From: Flavobacterium sp. BFFFF1
GTDB taxonomy: Bacteria; Bacteroidota; Bacteroidia; Flavobacteriales; Flavobacteriaceae
Direction of reading: 5' to 3'
NCBI RefSeq assembly: GCF_002256285.1
Contig: NZ_NKJE01000002.1
Span: 55,567 to 119,566, forward strand
DNA length: 64,000 nucleotides
The notes below the pieces were generated by a model, which ran no database searches, was not told the origin of the DNA, and saw nothing but the letters and a program-made list of their open reading frames with translations. Shown here in pieces: positions 32,526-41,194 of this stretch (position 1 is the first letter of the stretch; each line of letters opens with the position of its first letter). The translations under genes and the position numbers were made by a program.

Positions 32526-35018
32526 TTGAAAACAAGATTCAGATTCATCCTTATCCTCCTTTTATTTATCGGATTTAATGCTTTCGCACAAATGGCCCGC
32601 ATCCAGGGAATCGTTTTGGACGAAAATGCCAAACCCGTCGAATATGTCAATGTGAAGACGGCAACAACCGCTACAGTAACCGATAAAAACGGCTATTACA
32701 TCCTTTCCATTCCCGCAGATACGGAAGTGACTATTGAATTTTCCCATACCACTTTAAGGAAAGCGGTTGTAAAAGTACAACTGAAAGCCAATGAGAGTTT
32801 TGAATTTAACCCGGAGCTCAAAGCACATGAAGAACAGTTGGCGACAGTCGTCATCAGTACCAAAACGCGGGCACGGCTCGAGGGCATTGTAAACATCGAC
32901 CCAAAAACAATCCGGCTGAACCCCAGCGCAAACGGCGGAGTCGAGAGTATCCTGAAGAGTTTTGGCGGCGTCAGCGGGAGCGATGAGCTGAGTACCTCTT
33001 ACTCTGCGCGCGGTGGAAACTACGATGAAAACCTCGTTTATGTGAACGAAATTGAAGTATACCGTCCTTTTCTCGTCCGTTCGGGGCAACAGGAAGGACT
33101 GAGTTTTACCAACACCGATCTCGTTTCGAATGTGGACTTCTCTGCAGGGGGCTTTCAGGCGAAATATGGCGACAAGCTTTCTTCCGTGCTGGACATTACC
33201 TACCGGATTCCGTCCAAATTTGGGGCCTCTCTCGATGCCAGCCTGCTGGGCGGGGCGGCTTCTGTCGATTTGGTTTCAAAAGACAGGAAGTGGACCGCCG
33301 TAACGGGTTTCCGTTTTAGGGACAACAGCCTTTTTGTCAACAGCAAGGAGACGGAGACAAACTACCGTCCGTCTTTCGTCGATGTACAGACGTATGTGAC
33401 GTTTACGCCTTCAATCAAATGGCAATGGAGTTTCCTCGGGAACATTTCGCAGAACAAATACGACTACACGCCTTTGACCAGGCAGACAAACTTTGGGACC
33501 ATCGACGACCCGATTGCACTGCAGATATTTTATGAAGGCCAGGAAAAGGACCGCTATGAAACCGTTTTTGGCGCATTCAAGTCGGAGTTTCATGCCACAG
33601 ACCGATTCACCCTAAAGTTCATCGGGTCGGCGTACCACACGGTAGAGCAGGAGTATTTTGACATCCTCGCGCAGTACCGTTTGGGTGAAGTCGACAGCAA
33701 TATCGGTTCGGAAGATTTTGGCGATGTGAAGTTCACCGAAGGCATTGGATCGCAGTTCAACCACGCGCGAAACGACCTCGACGCACTGATCGTGAACGCT
33801 GAAATCAAAGGGATTCACGATATCAGCAGCAAGATGAAGGAAGAACGGGAAAAGAACCTGATCGAGTGGGGGATTAAGTATACCAAAGAAGACATCCGCG
33901 ACCGCGTGGTAGAATGGGAAGTCATTGATTCGGCTGGGTTTTCCATCAATCCGCCGAGGGTCGATTTGCCGAACAACCAACAGCCTTACATCCCATACAC
34001 CGGACCTTTAGTGCCATATCAAAACGTACGCGCCACCAATTACGTCACCATCGACCGGCTTTCCGGATATGCCCAATGGAACCGCAAAACCGAAATTGGA
34101 AACAGTGATTTTGCATTTACCGCCGGCGTGCGCATGCACCAATGGCAGGTTTCGGGAGACGGTATCGATTCTAAAAGCCAGTCCGTGATCAGCCCGAGGG
34201 TCCAATTTGCTGTAAAACCCAACCGCGATAAAGACATGGTGTTCCGCCTTTCCGGTGGATTGTACCACCAACCGCCGTTCTACAGGGAACTCCGCGGCGC
34301 CGATGGCGTAGTCAATCCAAATGTCAAGGCACAGCAGGCGGTGCACATCGTGGCCGGACATGAGTACAGTTTTACAATGTGGAACAAGCCATTTAAGTTG
34401 GTTTCAGAAGCCTATTATAAGTCCCTGACCGATGTAAACCCGTTTACGTTGGAAAATGTACGCATCCGCTACGCCGCAAATAATGATGCGAAGGCTTTCG
34501 CGCAAGGCTTTGACATGAGGCTTAATGGTGAATTTGTAAAAGGCACCGAGTCATGGTTGAGCTTTGGTTATCTCAAGACCGAAGAGAACATCAATGACCG
34601 CGGTTATATCGCACGGCCGACGGACCAAAGGCTTAAATTCGGGATTTTGTTCCAGGACTATATGGAGAAATTGCCGAACATGAAGTTGTACCTGAACCTC
34701 GTGTACAACACCGGGCTTCCGGGCGGCTCCCCAGCTTATGCGGATCCGTATGTGTACCAAAACCGTCTTCGCGATTACCGCCGGGCCGATGTCGGGTTTT
34801 CGTATGTGCTGACTGAAAACAACGACAAACGTGCTGAAGGGCATTGGTTAAAGAGATTTAAGGATATGTCAATTGGGTTTGAAATCTTTAACTTGTTTGA
34901 CAACCAAAATGCCATTACGAATACGTGGGTGCGGGATGTGTATACCAAGGCGCAATATGCGGTACCAAACTACCTGACCTCACGGGTTTTTAATGTTAAA
35001 TTCAGCGCACGGCTTTAA
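32526..35018 (+). CDS. TonB-dependent outer-membrane receptor with carboxypeptidase-like domain
   Basis: About 830 residues from the TTG at 32526, which gives a compact signal peptide (LKTRFRFILILLLF... ending NAFAQ). An in-frame ATG at 32463 would add 21 residues and overlap the M23 gene by 53 bases. The mature protein has a CarboxypepD_reg-like domain (QMARIQGIVLDENAKPVEYVNV), a plug domain with YSARGGNYDENLVYVNEIEVYRP, and a beta-barrel ending FNVKFSARL. No SusD-like partner follows, so it is not a polysaccharide-utilisation pair; the ligand is unknown. Probably in one operon with the M23 peptidase. Confidence 0.9.
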   Translation: MKTRFRFILILLLFIGFNAFAQMARIQGIVLDENAKPVEYVNVKTATTATVTDKNGYYILSIPADTEVTIEFSHTTLRKAVVKVQLKANESFEFNPELKAHEEQLATVVISTKTRARLEGIVNIDPKTIRLNPSANGGVESILKSFGGVSGSDELSTSYSARGGNYDENLVYVNEIEVYRPFLVRSGQQEGLSFTNTDLVSNVDFSAGGFQAKYGDKLSSVLDITYRIPSKFGASLDASLLGGAASVDLVSKDRKWTAVTGFRFRDNSLFVNSKETETNYRPSFVDVQTYVTFTPSIKWQWSFLGNISQNKYDYTPLTRQTNFGTIDDPIALQIFYEGQEKDRYETVFGAFKSEFHATDRFTLKFIGSAYHTVEQEYFDILAQYRLGEVDSNIGSEDFGDVKFTEGIGSQFNHARNDLDALIVNAEIKGIHDISSKMKEEREKNLIEWGIKYTKEDIRDRVVEWEVIDSAGFSINPPRVDLPNNQQPYIPYTGPLVPYQNVRATNYVTIDRLSGYAQWNRKTEIGNSDFAFTAGVRMHQWQVSGDGIDSKSQSVISPRVQFAVKPNRDKDMVFRLSGGLYHQPPFYRELRGADGVVNPNVKAQQAVHIVAGHEYSFTMWNKPFKLVSEAYYKSLTDVNPFTLENVRIRYAANNDAKAFAQGFDMRLNGEFVKGTESWLSFGYLKTEENINDRGYIARPTDQRLKFGILFQDYMEKLPNMKLYLNLVYNTGLPGGSPAYADPYVYQNRLRDYRRADVGFSYVLTENNDKRAEGHWLKRFKDMSIGFEIFNLFDNQNAITNTWVRDVYTKAQYAVPNYLTSRVFNVKFSARL

Positions 35019-35083
35019 ACGGGGTGAACGGCGGTTTTTTTATCGCCCGAAAGCCTTATATTTGATATTCAAATGTCACATCC

Positions 35084-35815
35084 ATGAAAAGCATACCCGG
35101 ATATATAGCACTCAGTCTCTTGTTTCTTACGGTATCCTGCAAACAGGAAGAGCCGGAGAAACCCAAAGTAATCTACACCGAAAGCTCCAAGGCCCCGGCG
35201 CCACAGGTGAAGCAGGATACCGCACAAATTAAAATTGCCGATCTTCCAATCCAGATGGAGGGCACGAAATACCTGATTCATCCCATAGGCGATTACCGGA
35301 TTTATGAGGGAAGGTCAAAAACGGCCGCCAACTCTGCTTCTGACGAGCGGGTCAGCTACTCCGTTTCCAATTACAACCTTTTTGAAATTACAGGCTTCCT
35401 GCAAAACCTGAAATTCCAGCATGTGGATTCCACGGCCATACATGCGTTGACAAAAACACCGGTGCTGATCCAATCCGCGACCTACCTGAACACGCTGGCC
35501 CTGAAAAGCAAATTGCAATTGATGGTGTATGCGTTGGCCGATATGGATACCAACAAAGATGGAAAGCTCGATTCGAGTGACATCAAGACGTTATACATCA
35601 GCGACATCAGTGGCGCGCGGTTTACGAAACTGTCGGGCGACTTTCAGGAACTGATCGACTGGAATGTCGTCGAATCCAAAAACCGGCTTTATTTCCGTAC
35701 CATTGAGGATACCAATAAAAATGGTGAATTTGATAAGGATGATGTCGTAAAATACCATTTCGTAGACCTGATGGCGAAGGAATGGAAACCTGAAAACTAC
35801 GATCCTGTGAATTAA
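35084..35815 (+). CDS. EF-hand-containing lipoprotein
   Basis: 243 residues. The lipoprotein signal ends LTVSC-KQ (Cys at about residue 19). Two EF-hand-like calcium loops occur: DTNKDGKLDSSD (about residue 150) and DTNKNGEFDKDD (about 220). Between and before them is a globular alpha/beta region of unknown fold. It probably sits on the outer or inner membrane and binds calcium; further role unknown. It is followed by a terminator. Confidence 0.75.
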   Translation: MKSIPGYIALSLLFLTVSCKQEEPEKPKVIYTESSKAPAPQVKQDTAQIKIADLPIQMEGTKYLIHPIGDYRIYEGRSKTAANSASDERVSYSVSNYNLFEITGFLQNLKFQHVDSTAIHALTKTPVLIQSATYLNTLALKSKLQLMVYALADMDTNKDGKLDSSDIKTLYISDISGARFTKLSGDFQELIDWNVVESKNRLYFRTIEDTNKNGEFDKDDVVKYHFVDLMAKEWKPENYDPVN

Positions 35816-35837
35816 ACGCATCAGTTACACCCACCTG

Positions 35838-35864
35838 AATCCGGCTATTGTCCGGATTTTTTTG
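35838..35864 (+). terminator. Terminator after the EF-hand lipoprotein gene
   Basis: AATCCGG and CCGGATT with a 7-base loop, then a T run. Confidence 0.75.
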
Positions 35865-35896
35865 TTTATGGCCCACTGGTGCGGCAGGCTACCCCG

Positions 35897-36078
35897 TGTT
35901 ACACGTAACAAACGTCAAAATACACGTTTAATATATTATAATAGAGGTATAAAGCTTCAATTAAGGTATTTAAAACGTCATTAATAGGGTATAAGTTGTT
36001 ATTTATGAAGTCTTTAACGTCAAAAATGAATATTTCAACCTAATTTTAGGTATTATAAACGTCATAAATGGGGCTTAC
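35897..36078 (+). repeat. Helically phased AACGTCA repeat array upstream of an HTH gene
   Basis: AACGTCA occurs at 35911, 35974, 36016 and 36058. The intervals are 63, 42 and 42 bp, all multiples of 21 bp (two helical turns). Two copies extend into near-identical blocks 84 bp apart: AGGTATT, three bases, AACGTCAT..AAT.GGG, at about 35963-35989 and 36047-36073. TGTTAC/GTAACA arms (35897-35910) and an AAACGT/ACGTTT pair (35910-35929) sit at the upstream end. The last copy ends 2 bases before the ATG of the HTH gene. Confidence 0.75.
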
Positions 36079-36080
36079 GC

Positions 36081-36434
36081 ATGAAAAAATCAGTTAAAAA
36101 GATGCCCTCTTTCGACATTGGGGATATGATCTGGAGGTATATTTTGTCCAAACGCATCACCAAGAGCGAATTGGGAAGGCGCATCGGCAGGAAGAATGGG
36201 GAAGTGAATACTTTGTTGAACCGCAACTCGATGCAGGTGTATATTGTCGCTGAAATATGCGATGGATTGAAGCACAATTTCTTTGCGGACATGGCGGCGC
36301 GGATTGATCCGTCGTACAGCATCTCCTATCCGGATAAAGACGAGCGGTTGTTGCGCATTGCGGCGCTTGAAAAGGAAAACGAGACGCTTCGTACAGAGAA
36401 AGCCGTACTGCTGGAAGCGCTGCGAAAAGGGTAA
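36081..36434 (+). CDS. Small HTH regulator with C-terminal coiled coil
   Basis: 117 residues. The N-terminal half reads as a lambda-repressor/XRE-like helix-turn-helix (YILSKRITKSELGRRIGRKNGEVNTLLNR), with a following helix YIVAEICDGLKHNFFADMA. The C-terminus (about 85-117) is a leucine-zipper-like helix (LLRIAALEKENETLRTEKAV). Such proteins bind DNA as dimers. The phased array ends 2 bases before its start codon, so autoregulation through these sites is likely. It is a monocistron bounded by terminators and is not near any phage gene. Confidence 0.75.
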   Translation: MKKSVKKMPSFDIGDMIWRYILSKRITKSELGRRIGRKNGEVNTLLNRNSMQVYIVAEICDGLKHNFFADMAARIDPSYSISYPDKDERLLRIAALEKENETLRTEKAVLLEALRKG

Positions 36435-36436
36435 AA

Positions 36437-36463
36437 AAAAATCCGGACTAAACCGGATTCCTT
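36437..36463. terminator. Bidirectional terminator between the HTH gene and the di-haem oxidase gene
   Basis: ATCCGG and CCGGAT arms with an A run on one side (T run for the minus-strand gene) and CCTTTT on the other. Confidence 0.7.
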
Positions 36464-37840
36464 TTATAACGAGTTGATAAATTCAAGCAATTCGCTGCGC
36501 TGCGTTGCGTTGAGGTTTTTGTATTTGGTTTTCGATTTTTCTGCCTCGCCGCCATGCCAGAGGATGGCTTCTTCTACATTTTTAGCACGGCCATCGTGAA
36601 GGAAATCAGTGTGTCCATTCACGAGGTTCGTCAGTCCGATACCCCATAGCGGACGCGTCTTCCATTCGGTACCGGTGGCCATAAAATCAGGCCTGTTGTC
36701 GGCCAGTCCTTCACCCATGTCATGCACCAGCAGGTCGGTATACGGATAGAATGTCTGGTTCCGCAAGGCAATGATCGAGGAGTTTCCGGTAACCTGTTTC
36801 GGGGTATGGCATTTCGCACATTCTAGTTGTTCAAACAGCCTGGCGCCGCGTTTCACGCTGGGTTTGTCGGTATTTCTTGCAGCGGGAACACCAAGCGTTT
36901 TACAGTACAATGCGATTTTTTCCAATGTTTCCATGGTGACTTCCGGTTCCAGTCCGGGAATGCCGCCGTTGGTTTGTCCGTGTCCGGTTTCGAGTGTAAA
37001 AATGGGGTTTGTGATGCCCATATCTTCCACATAAGCGCTGGCACATTGTACAATAATGCTCGCGGTATTCGCTTTCCATCCAAAGCGGCCAAGTTCTGTC
37101 CGCAGTGTAAATGGGTTCCACACATAATTGGCTTTGCCTGAAATCCCATCACCGTCCGCATCGCTGAGGTCCTGTTGGGCAAGGATATTGGTTTCCGGAA
37201 TTTCCTCGAGCAGGCCCAGCCCGAAAATGGGCGTTCCCAGGCGTGTGGAGAGCATCACGCCGCCGGGAAGGCTGGTATAGGGATTGGAAAGCGCGATGGT
37301 CGGTTTGCGTAAAACAACGGTTGTACCGTCGGCAAAAGTCTCGGTGTGCGTCGTATAGCTTACGGTGTAGGCCGCTTCGGGCGCATATCCGCTGATGGCA
37401 CGGTTTTGGATCTGCAGCCCAAAGCCTGGAACAGCGACTGGTCCGCCGTGTTCATCCGTACCGAAAATGCTGGCACGGACAAGCAATCCATTCGCAGAAT
37501 TGACGTCTGTGGGGTGTTTTGCGCGTCCGTCACGCGGGTGGCAATTGATGCATGCCGAGTTGTTGTAAATCGATCCCAAACCCGGATTGACGGTCGCGGG
37601 AGCGGTAACGAATGTGGCTTCGAAGAGCAGGTCACCCTCAAAATGATTGTCATATTCAGCACCGGTCAGGTTGGGTGCCGGACTGCTGTACGCATTTGTT
37701 GTGGTGGAGTAGATGGTAGTTTCACCTCCGGCATCGACACGTTCTTCAAGGTTGATGTTTTCATATTCTGAATCATCATTTCCGGTGCAGGAGTACATCG
37801 TGATCAATAATAACGGCAATAAATACAGTTTTCGAATCAT
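36464..37840 (-). CDS. Di-haem oxidoreductase-like c-type cytochrome lipoprotein (DUF1111)
   Basis: 458 residues. Lipoprotein signal (MYSC). Two haem-binding CxxCH sites: CINCHPRDG (about residue 97) and CAKCHTPKQ (about 350). It belongs to the DHOR/DUF1111 group related to MauG and di-haem peroxidases. Located in the periplasm or on a membrane. Substrate unknown. It follows the imelysin gene by 27 bases as the third gene of a porin-imelysin-DHOR operon, which in other bacteria is linked to iron or redox stress. Confidence 0.9.
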   Translation of the reverse strand: MIRKLYLLPLLLITMYSCTGNDDSEYENINLEERVDAGGETTIYSTTTNAYSSPAPNLTGAEYDNHFEGDLLFEATFVTAPATVNPGLGSIYNNSACINCHPRDGRAKHPTDVNSANGLLVRASIFGTDEHGGPVAVPGFGLQIQNRAISGYAPEAAYTVSYTTHTETFADGTTVVLRKPTIALSNPYTSLPGGVMLSTRLGTPIFGLGLLEEIPETNILAQQDLSDADGDGISGKANYVWNPFTLRTELGRFGWKANTASIIVQCASAYVEDMGITNPIFTLETGHGQTNGGIPGLEPEVTMETLEKIALYCKTLGVPAARNTDKPSVKRGARLFEQLECAKCHTPKQVTGNSSIIALRNQTFYPYTDLLVHDMGEGLADNRPDFMATGTEWKTRPLWGIGLTNLVNGHTDFLHDGRAKNVEEAILWHGGEAEKSKTKYKNLNATQRSELLEFINSL

Positions 37841-37866
37841 TTTGTTTTTATTTTCGGGGAGAATAA

Positions 37867-38949
37867 TTACAAGTTGGTGATAAATGGCTGCAATTGGCTT
37901 TCCAGCAATGCTTTGAGTTCATTTACTTTGATCTGGGCATTTTGTACGGCATTGCGGTTGTTGCTGATGGCGTTTGTAAATGTGCCCGGAATCGCTTCAA
38001 TGGCGGCAATGGCATCAGCGATTTTTGTTTTGATACTCGCATCAAGTGTTGGGTTTGACAATGCTACGATATCGGTCAGTCCTTTTCCGGAAGCCCCATT
38101 AAAGTCGCCGAGGTAAATGTTTTGGATGCTTCGCATGTTGTTTGCAAAATCAAGTTTCGAGTTGTTGCTGAAACGGGATTCTTCGGCTTCCGGTTTTTCA
38201 GCGCCTGCATTTCCGTTTAAGGGCTCCTCAATTTTACCCGTAGCCACTTCGGCAGCAATGCCGGTCAATCCTTGTGAAATTTCATCCAAAGCTGCTTTTT
38301 GTGAAGGGTAGACACTTGCGGTACCGCCTGCGTCAGTAAAATTGATGGAATAATTACCACCGCCGGATCTCCAGGCATCATATAGTTTTTGTGTATTTTG
38401 CTGTAGGTCGGTGGCGGCCGCTTTTAGGAATTCAATTTCGCGCGCGGTGAGGTCTGCGGCAGTTTTATTGCTGTCGATGCCCCAGATGAAATATTCAATC
38501 GTGTGAAAACCACGGGCATCATCATTGGTGGCGAGGGAAGTGGCTGTAATGGGCGCGCCGTTGGTTTTAATAACTTCGATCGCTGCCACATCAACGGGCC
38601 ATGAATCGATCGCGGGATCAACCACCTCTTCAATACCGACCGGTCCATAAAGGAAGCTCTCAGATTGTTCCCATGGAGAACGGGTGGCCTGCCAGGCGAG
38701 TTTCACCTCGTTAAGTTGTTGCTCTGTTATCGGATAAGTCAGTGAATTGATTGCGTTCCTCAGCGCAGTAGCTTTTGCGTTTAGTTCGCCGTAGGTTTCT
38801 ACAATCACATTATTAGAAATGTTTGTAAGTACTTCGTCGAACAATGCGGCATTTGGATTGGTCGTTTCGGTGGCTTCATTGTTGCTGCAGTTTACAAACG
38901 ACAGCGCTGCGATGGTGAGTATCCCTAAACTGAAAATTCTTTTTCTCAT
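37867..38949 (-). CDS. Imelysin family lipoprotein
   Basis: 360 residues. Lipoprotein signal ends FVNC-SNNEA. The imelysin core has the GxHxxE-type motif GFHTIEY in DDARGFHTIEYFIWG (about 145-155) and two helical bundle halves. Imelysins are periplasmic and often iron-regulated, related to EfeO/IrpA; metal binding is inferred from the family. It is the middle gene of the operon, 18 bases after the porin gene. Confidence 0.9.
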   Translation of the reverse strand: MRKRIFSLGILTIAALSFVNCSNNEATETTNPNAALFDEVLTNISNNVIVETYGELNAKATALRNAINSLTYPITEQQLNEVKLAWQATRSPWEQSESFLYGPVGIEEVVDPAIDSWPVDVAAIEVIKTNGAPITATSLATNDDARGFHTIEYFIWGIDSNKTAADLTAREIEFLKAAATDLQQNTQKLYDAWRSGGGNYSINFTDAGGTASVYPSQKAALDEISQGLTGIAAEVATGKIEEPLNGNAGAEKPEAEESRFSNNSKLDFANNMRSIQNIYLGDFNGASGKGLTDIVALSNPTLDASIKTKIADAIAAIEAIPGTFTNAISNNRNAVQNAQIKVNELKALLESQLQPFITNL

Positions 38950-38967
38950 GATAAAAATGATTTGTGA

Positions 38968-40320
38968 TTAAAATACGTACGATATTCCTGTTGAAAAGGT
39001 GTTTTCTTTTTGTCGTTCACCGGTGAAGGCCAATGTTGATGGATTCACGTTCTGTGATCCGAGCCTGCGGTTTGAATATTGGGCCTTTACGATCACCTGT
39101 GGTATTACGTACCAATTGATACCGCCAGTGATGGAGCTCCTTTCCCAACGCGGATTGTCCACGACATTTCCTTCGACATTGCGCATGGTATCATAATAGT
39201 CGTAACGCAGGAACGGATAAATATAGCTTCTGGTTCTTGGTTCCCAAAAGTGTTTTAGGTCATAGCCCGCTTCTACTGAAAAACCCAGCGCATTTTTACC
39301 AACGGGTGTTCGTTTTACGCCAAGATTATTGGAAATACTCGCATTTTTCCTGGATACGATATCCGAATTTTCAAGGTCTCCAAAAAGAAAAATGGAGTTG
39401 AATCTAAGGTAATTCTGGTCATAGGTAATGTGCGCCTCGGCGATTTTTACGTATGCTGTTTCGTTCATATCGTTTTTCGGGCGGTTTGCGGCAGCGTCAT
39501 TCACGTAGCCTGCAACGCCAATGTAGTTTTTACCACTTTTCCCAAATTTGTAATCCAGACGGGCCATGTAGGCAAATGATTCGGCGTTGGACGTTTCAAA
39601 GCGCTTCTGGTAACCGCCTTTTATCCAGCCTCTGGAACTGAAACCGGAGGCGTCGAGTCCGCTGGTTACCGCAAATCGGTATTCAAATTTATTTTTCAGG
39701 AAAGTACCGTTGAGCTCAATACCGCTTTCATACCAGCCTAGTGGCAGGATTTCGTTTTCCATTTCAGGGCGGTGGGTGGTAAAATAGTCGTCCGGGTCAT
39801 CGAGGCTTTGCGCAAGCCCGAAGTAAATTTTCAGTTTTCCTGCGCGGACGGTAAAAGTGGGTGTAACCCCGAATTCGATGAAAGCCTGCTCTACGCGTAC
39901 TTCGCCACCGGCTTCCACTTCGGCTTCATATTCCCCAAATTCTTCCTGGGTGTCGAGTTCCATTGTGATCCCTGCGCCGTTGTGCTCAAATTCAATTTCT
40001 GACTGGAAACGAACCCATTTGTTGTATTGGTATCCGAGGTATAAATTGAGCCGCTCGGCATCGAGTTTGTCTTTAAGGTTGATGTCAGTGTCGTAATCGT
40101 AGTTGTAGTAGTTCACAATGCCGTACGCGTTCAGGTCAAATTTTCCCCAATTGAAAACGGAGATGTTTTCATTTGCAATTTCTTTCTTAACTTCAGCCTT
40201 CAGCTCTTCTTTAAGTTCTTTTTTGATTTCCTGTTTTAGTTTTTCACGGTCGACTTCCTGTTGGGTTTGCGCATTGGCGGCGAATGCAAAGAGCATTAAA
40301 AACAAATAATTGTTCTTCAT
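38968..40320 (-). CDS. Porin (phosphate-selective OprO/P-like)
   Basis: 450 residues. The signal peptide ends at FAANAQ. An N-terminal coiled-coil stretch (EKLKQEIKKELKEELKAEV) leads into an 18-strand-type barrel with typical aromatic girdles (NYNYDYDTDIN). The C-terminus ends FSTGISYVF. It channels small anions or phosphate-like solutes in the family. First gene of the operon with a promoter candidate (TACATTTG) and an inverted GTACGC/GCGTAC operator-like repeat. Confidence 0.85.
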   Translation of the reverse strand: MKNNYLFLMLFAFAANAQTQQEVDREKLKQEIKKELKEELKAEVKKEIANENISVFNWGKFDLNAYGIVNYYNYDYDTDINLKDKLDAERLNLYLGYQYNKWVRFQSEIEFEHNGAGITMELDTQEEFGEYEAEVEAGGEVRVEQAFIEFGVTPTFTVRAGKLKIYFGLAQSLDDPDDYFTTHRPEMENEILPLGWYESGIELNGTFLKNKFEYRFAVTSGLDASGFSSRGWIKGGYQKRFETSNAESFAYMARLDYKFGKSGKNYIGVAGYVNDAAANRPKNDMNETAYVKIAEAHITYDQNYLRFNSIFLFGDLENSDIVSRKNASISNNLGVKRTPVGKNALGFSVEAGYDLKHFWEPRTRSYIYPFLRYDYYDTMRNVEGNVVDNPRWERSSITGGINWYVIPQVIVKAQYSNRRLGSQNVNPSTLAFTGERQKENTFSTGISYVF

Positions 40321-40344
40321 CTTTATTTAGACTGTTTAAGAATA

Positions 40345-40374
40345 GTACGCAAATGTAGAAAAAACTTAGCGTAC
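40345..40374. promoter_or_regulatory. Promoter and operator-like inverted repeat of the porin-imelysin-di-haem operon
   Basis: GTACGC (40345-40350) and GCGTAC (40369-40374) are inverted arms 24 bp centre to centre. The minus-strand -7 box TACATTTG (40357-40350) lies between them. A repressor bound here would block the promoter. No clear -33 TTG is seen at 19 bases. The regulator is unknown; the arms do not match the classical Fur box. Confidence 0.5.
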
Positions 40375-40423
40375 CGAAAAGCGATTCGGCAGTTTATTTT
40401 GAGAAAAATTTATAGGAAAACAG

Positions 40424-41125
40424 CTAGATCAGGATGTCGCTTTCGAGGTCTGATTTTTCAATATCAAAATGGAAGCCAAGGCGCTTCACCAATTGGATGA
40501 CGAGGTTTTTATACCAGTTTTCTGATTTTGGATGGATGTAGATTTTTTCGATTAATGTGGTGAGGTCAACATCAATCTTGACGCCGTTGTCGATTTTCAT
40601 ATTGTAAGGCGTCATGTCGGATATAATCCGGATTTCACGTTCGTATTGAAAACTTTTCCGTTTGAACAGGAAGGGAAAAAACGTATTGTCAAAGGGGATA
40701 TACTCCTTTTTATAGTCGATATAATTGACCTCGCCAATATGCTGTTCGTACTCCTTATCCGCTAAAAGTGATTGCTGTAATCTTCCTAAAGTCGATTGAA
40801 TAGCGAGCCCTTCACTTTTTTGCGTAAAGATCTGCCACATGGCAAAAGACTCGTATTCGTTGATATGCCAACTGCTTATCACGACCTGCTGACGGTGGAT
40901 TTTATAATAATCGAGAAATTCAGGGTTATCGACGGAAAGCTTGCGGATTTCCTCAAAGGTGGGTTCGCTGAAAGTGCCTTCGTACTGGTCTTCGAATTTA
41001 TCGGAGCGCGACATGAAAAGTTTCTGATACAGCAACAGATCGACGAATTTAGACAAATCAAGGTACTTCCATACTATCGTATCAGGATTGTTTGGGAGCT
41101 TGATGTTGTTGTCGTTGATGTACAT
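40424..41125 (-). CDS. DUF2971 domain protein
   Basis: 233 residues. Aromatic N-terminus PDTIVWKYLDLSKFVDLLLYQKLFMSRSDKFEDQYEG is the family start, then a core with SWHINEYESFAMWQIFTQKSEGLAI. No membrane segment or known catalytic triad. DUF2971 proteins are common in accessory regions, sometimes near defence genes, but no such partner is here. Function unknown. Confidence 0.85.
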   Translation of the reverse strand: MYINDNNIKLPNNPDTIVWKYLDLSKFVDLLLYQKLFMSRSDKFEDQYEGTFSEPTFEEIRKLSVDNPEFLDYYKIHRQQVVISSWHINEYESFAMWQIFTQKSEGLAIQSTLGRLQQSLLADKEYEQHIGEVNYIDYKKEYIPFDNTFFPFLFKRKSFQYEREIRIISDMTPYNMKIDNGVKIDVDLTTLIEKIYIHPKSENWYKNLVIQLVKRLGFHFDIEKSDLESDILI

Positions 41126-41194
41126 TTAAAAGGCTTTTGGGAAATTTAGGAAGTTATAAGGTAGCATTCTGAAATCTCCTATTTTCATCATTCT

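Noticed and set aside
35897..36078. Plasmid-type replication origin
   Set aside because: The phased array looks iteron-like, but there is no replication initiator, DnaA box or partition gene nearby; the adjacent gene is a small HTH regulator.
40424..41125. Defence-island role for the DUF2971 gene
   Set aside because: No restriction, toxin, retron or other defence gene lies beside it; neighbours are housekeeping.
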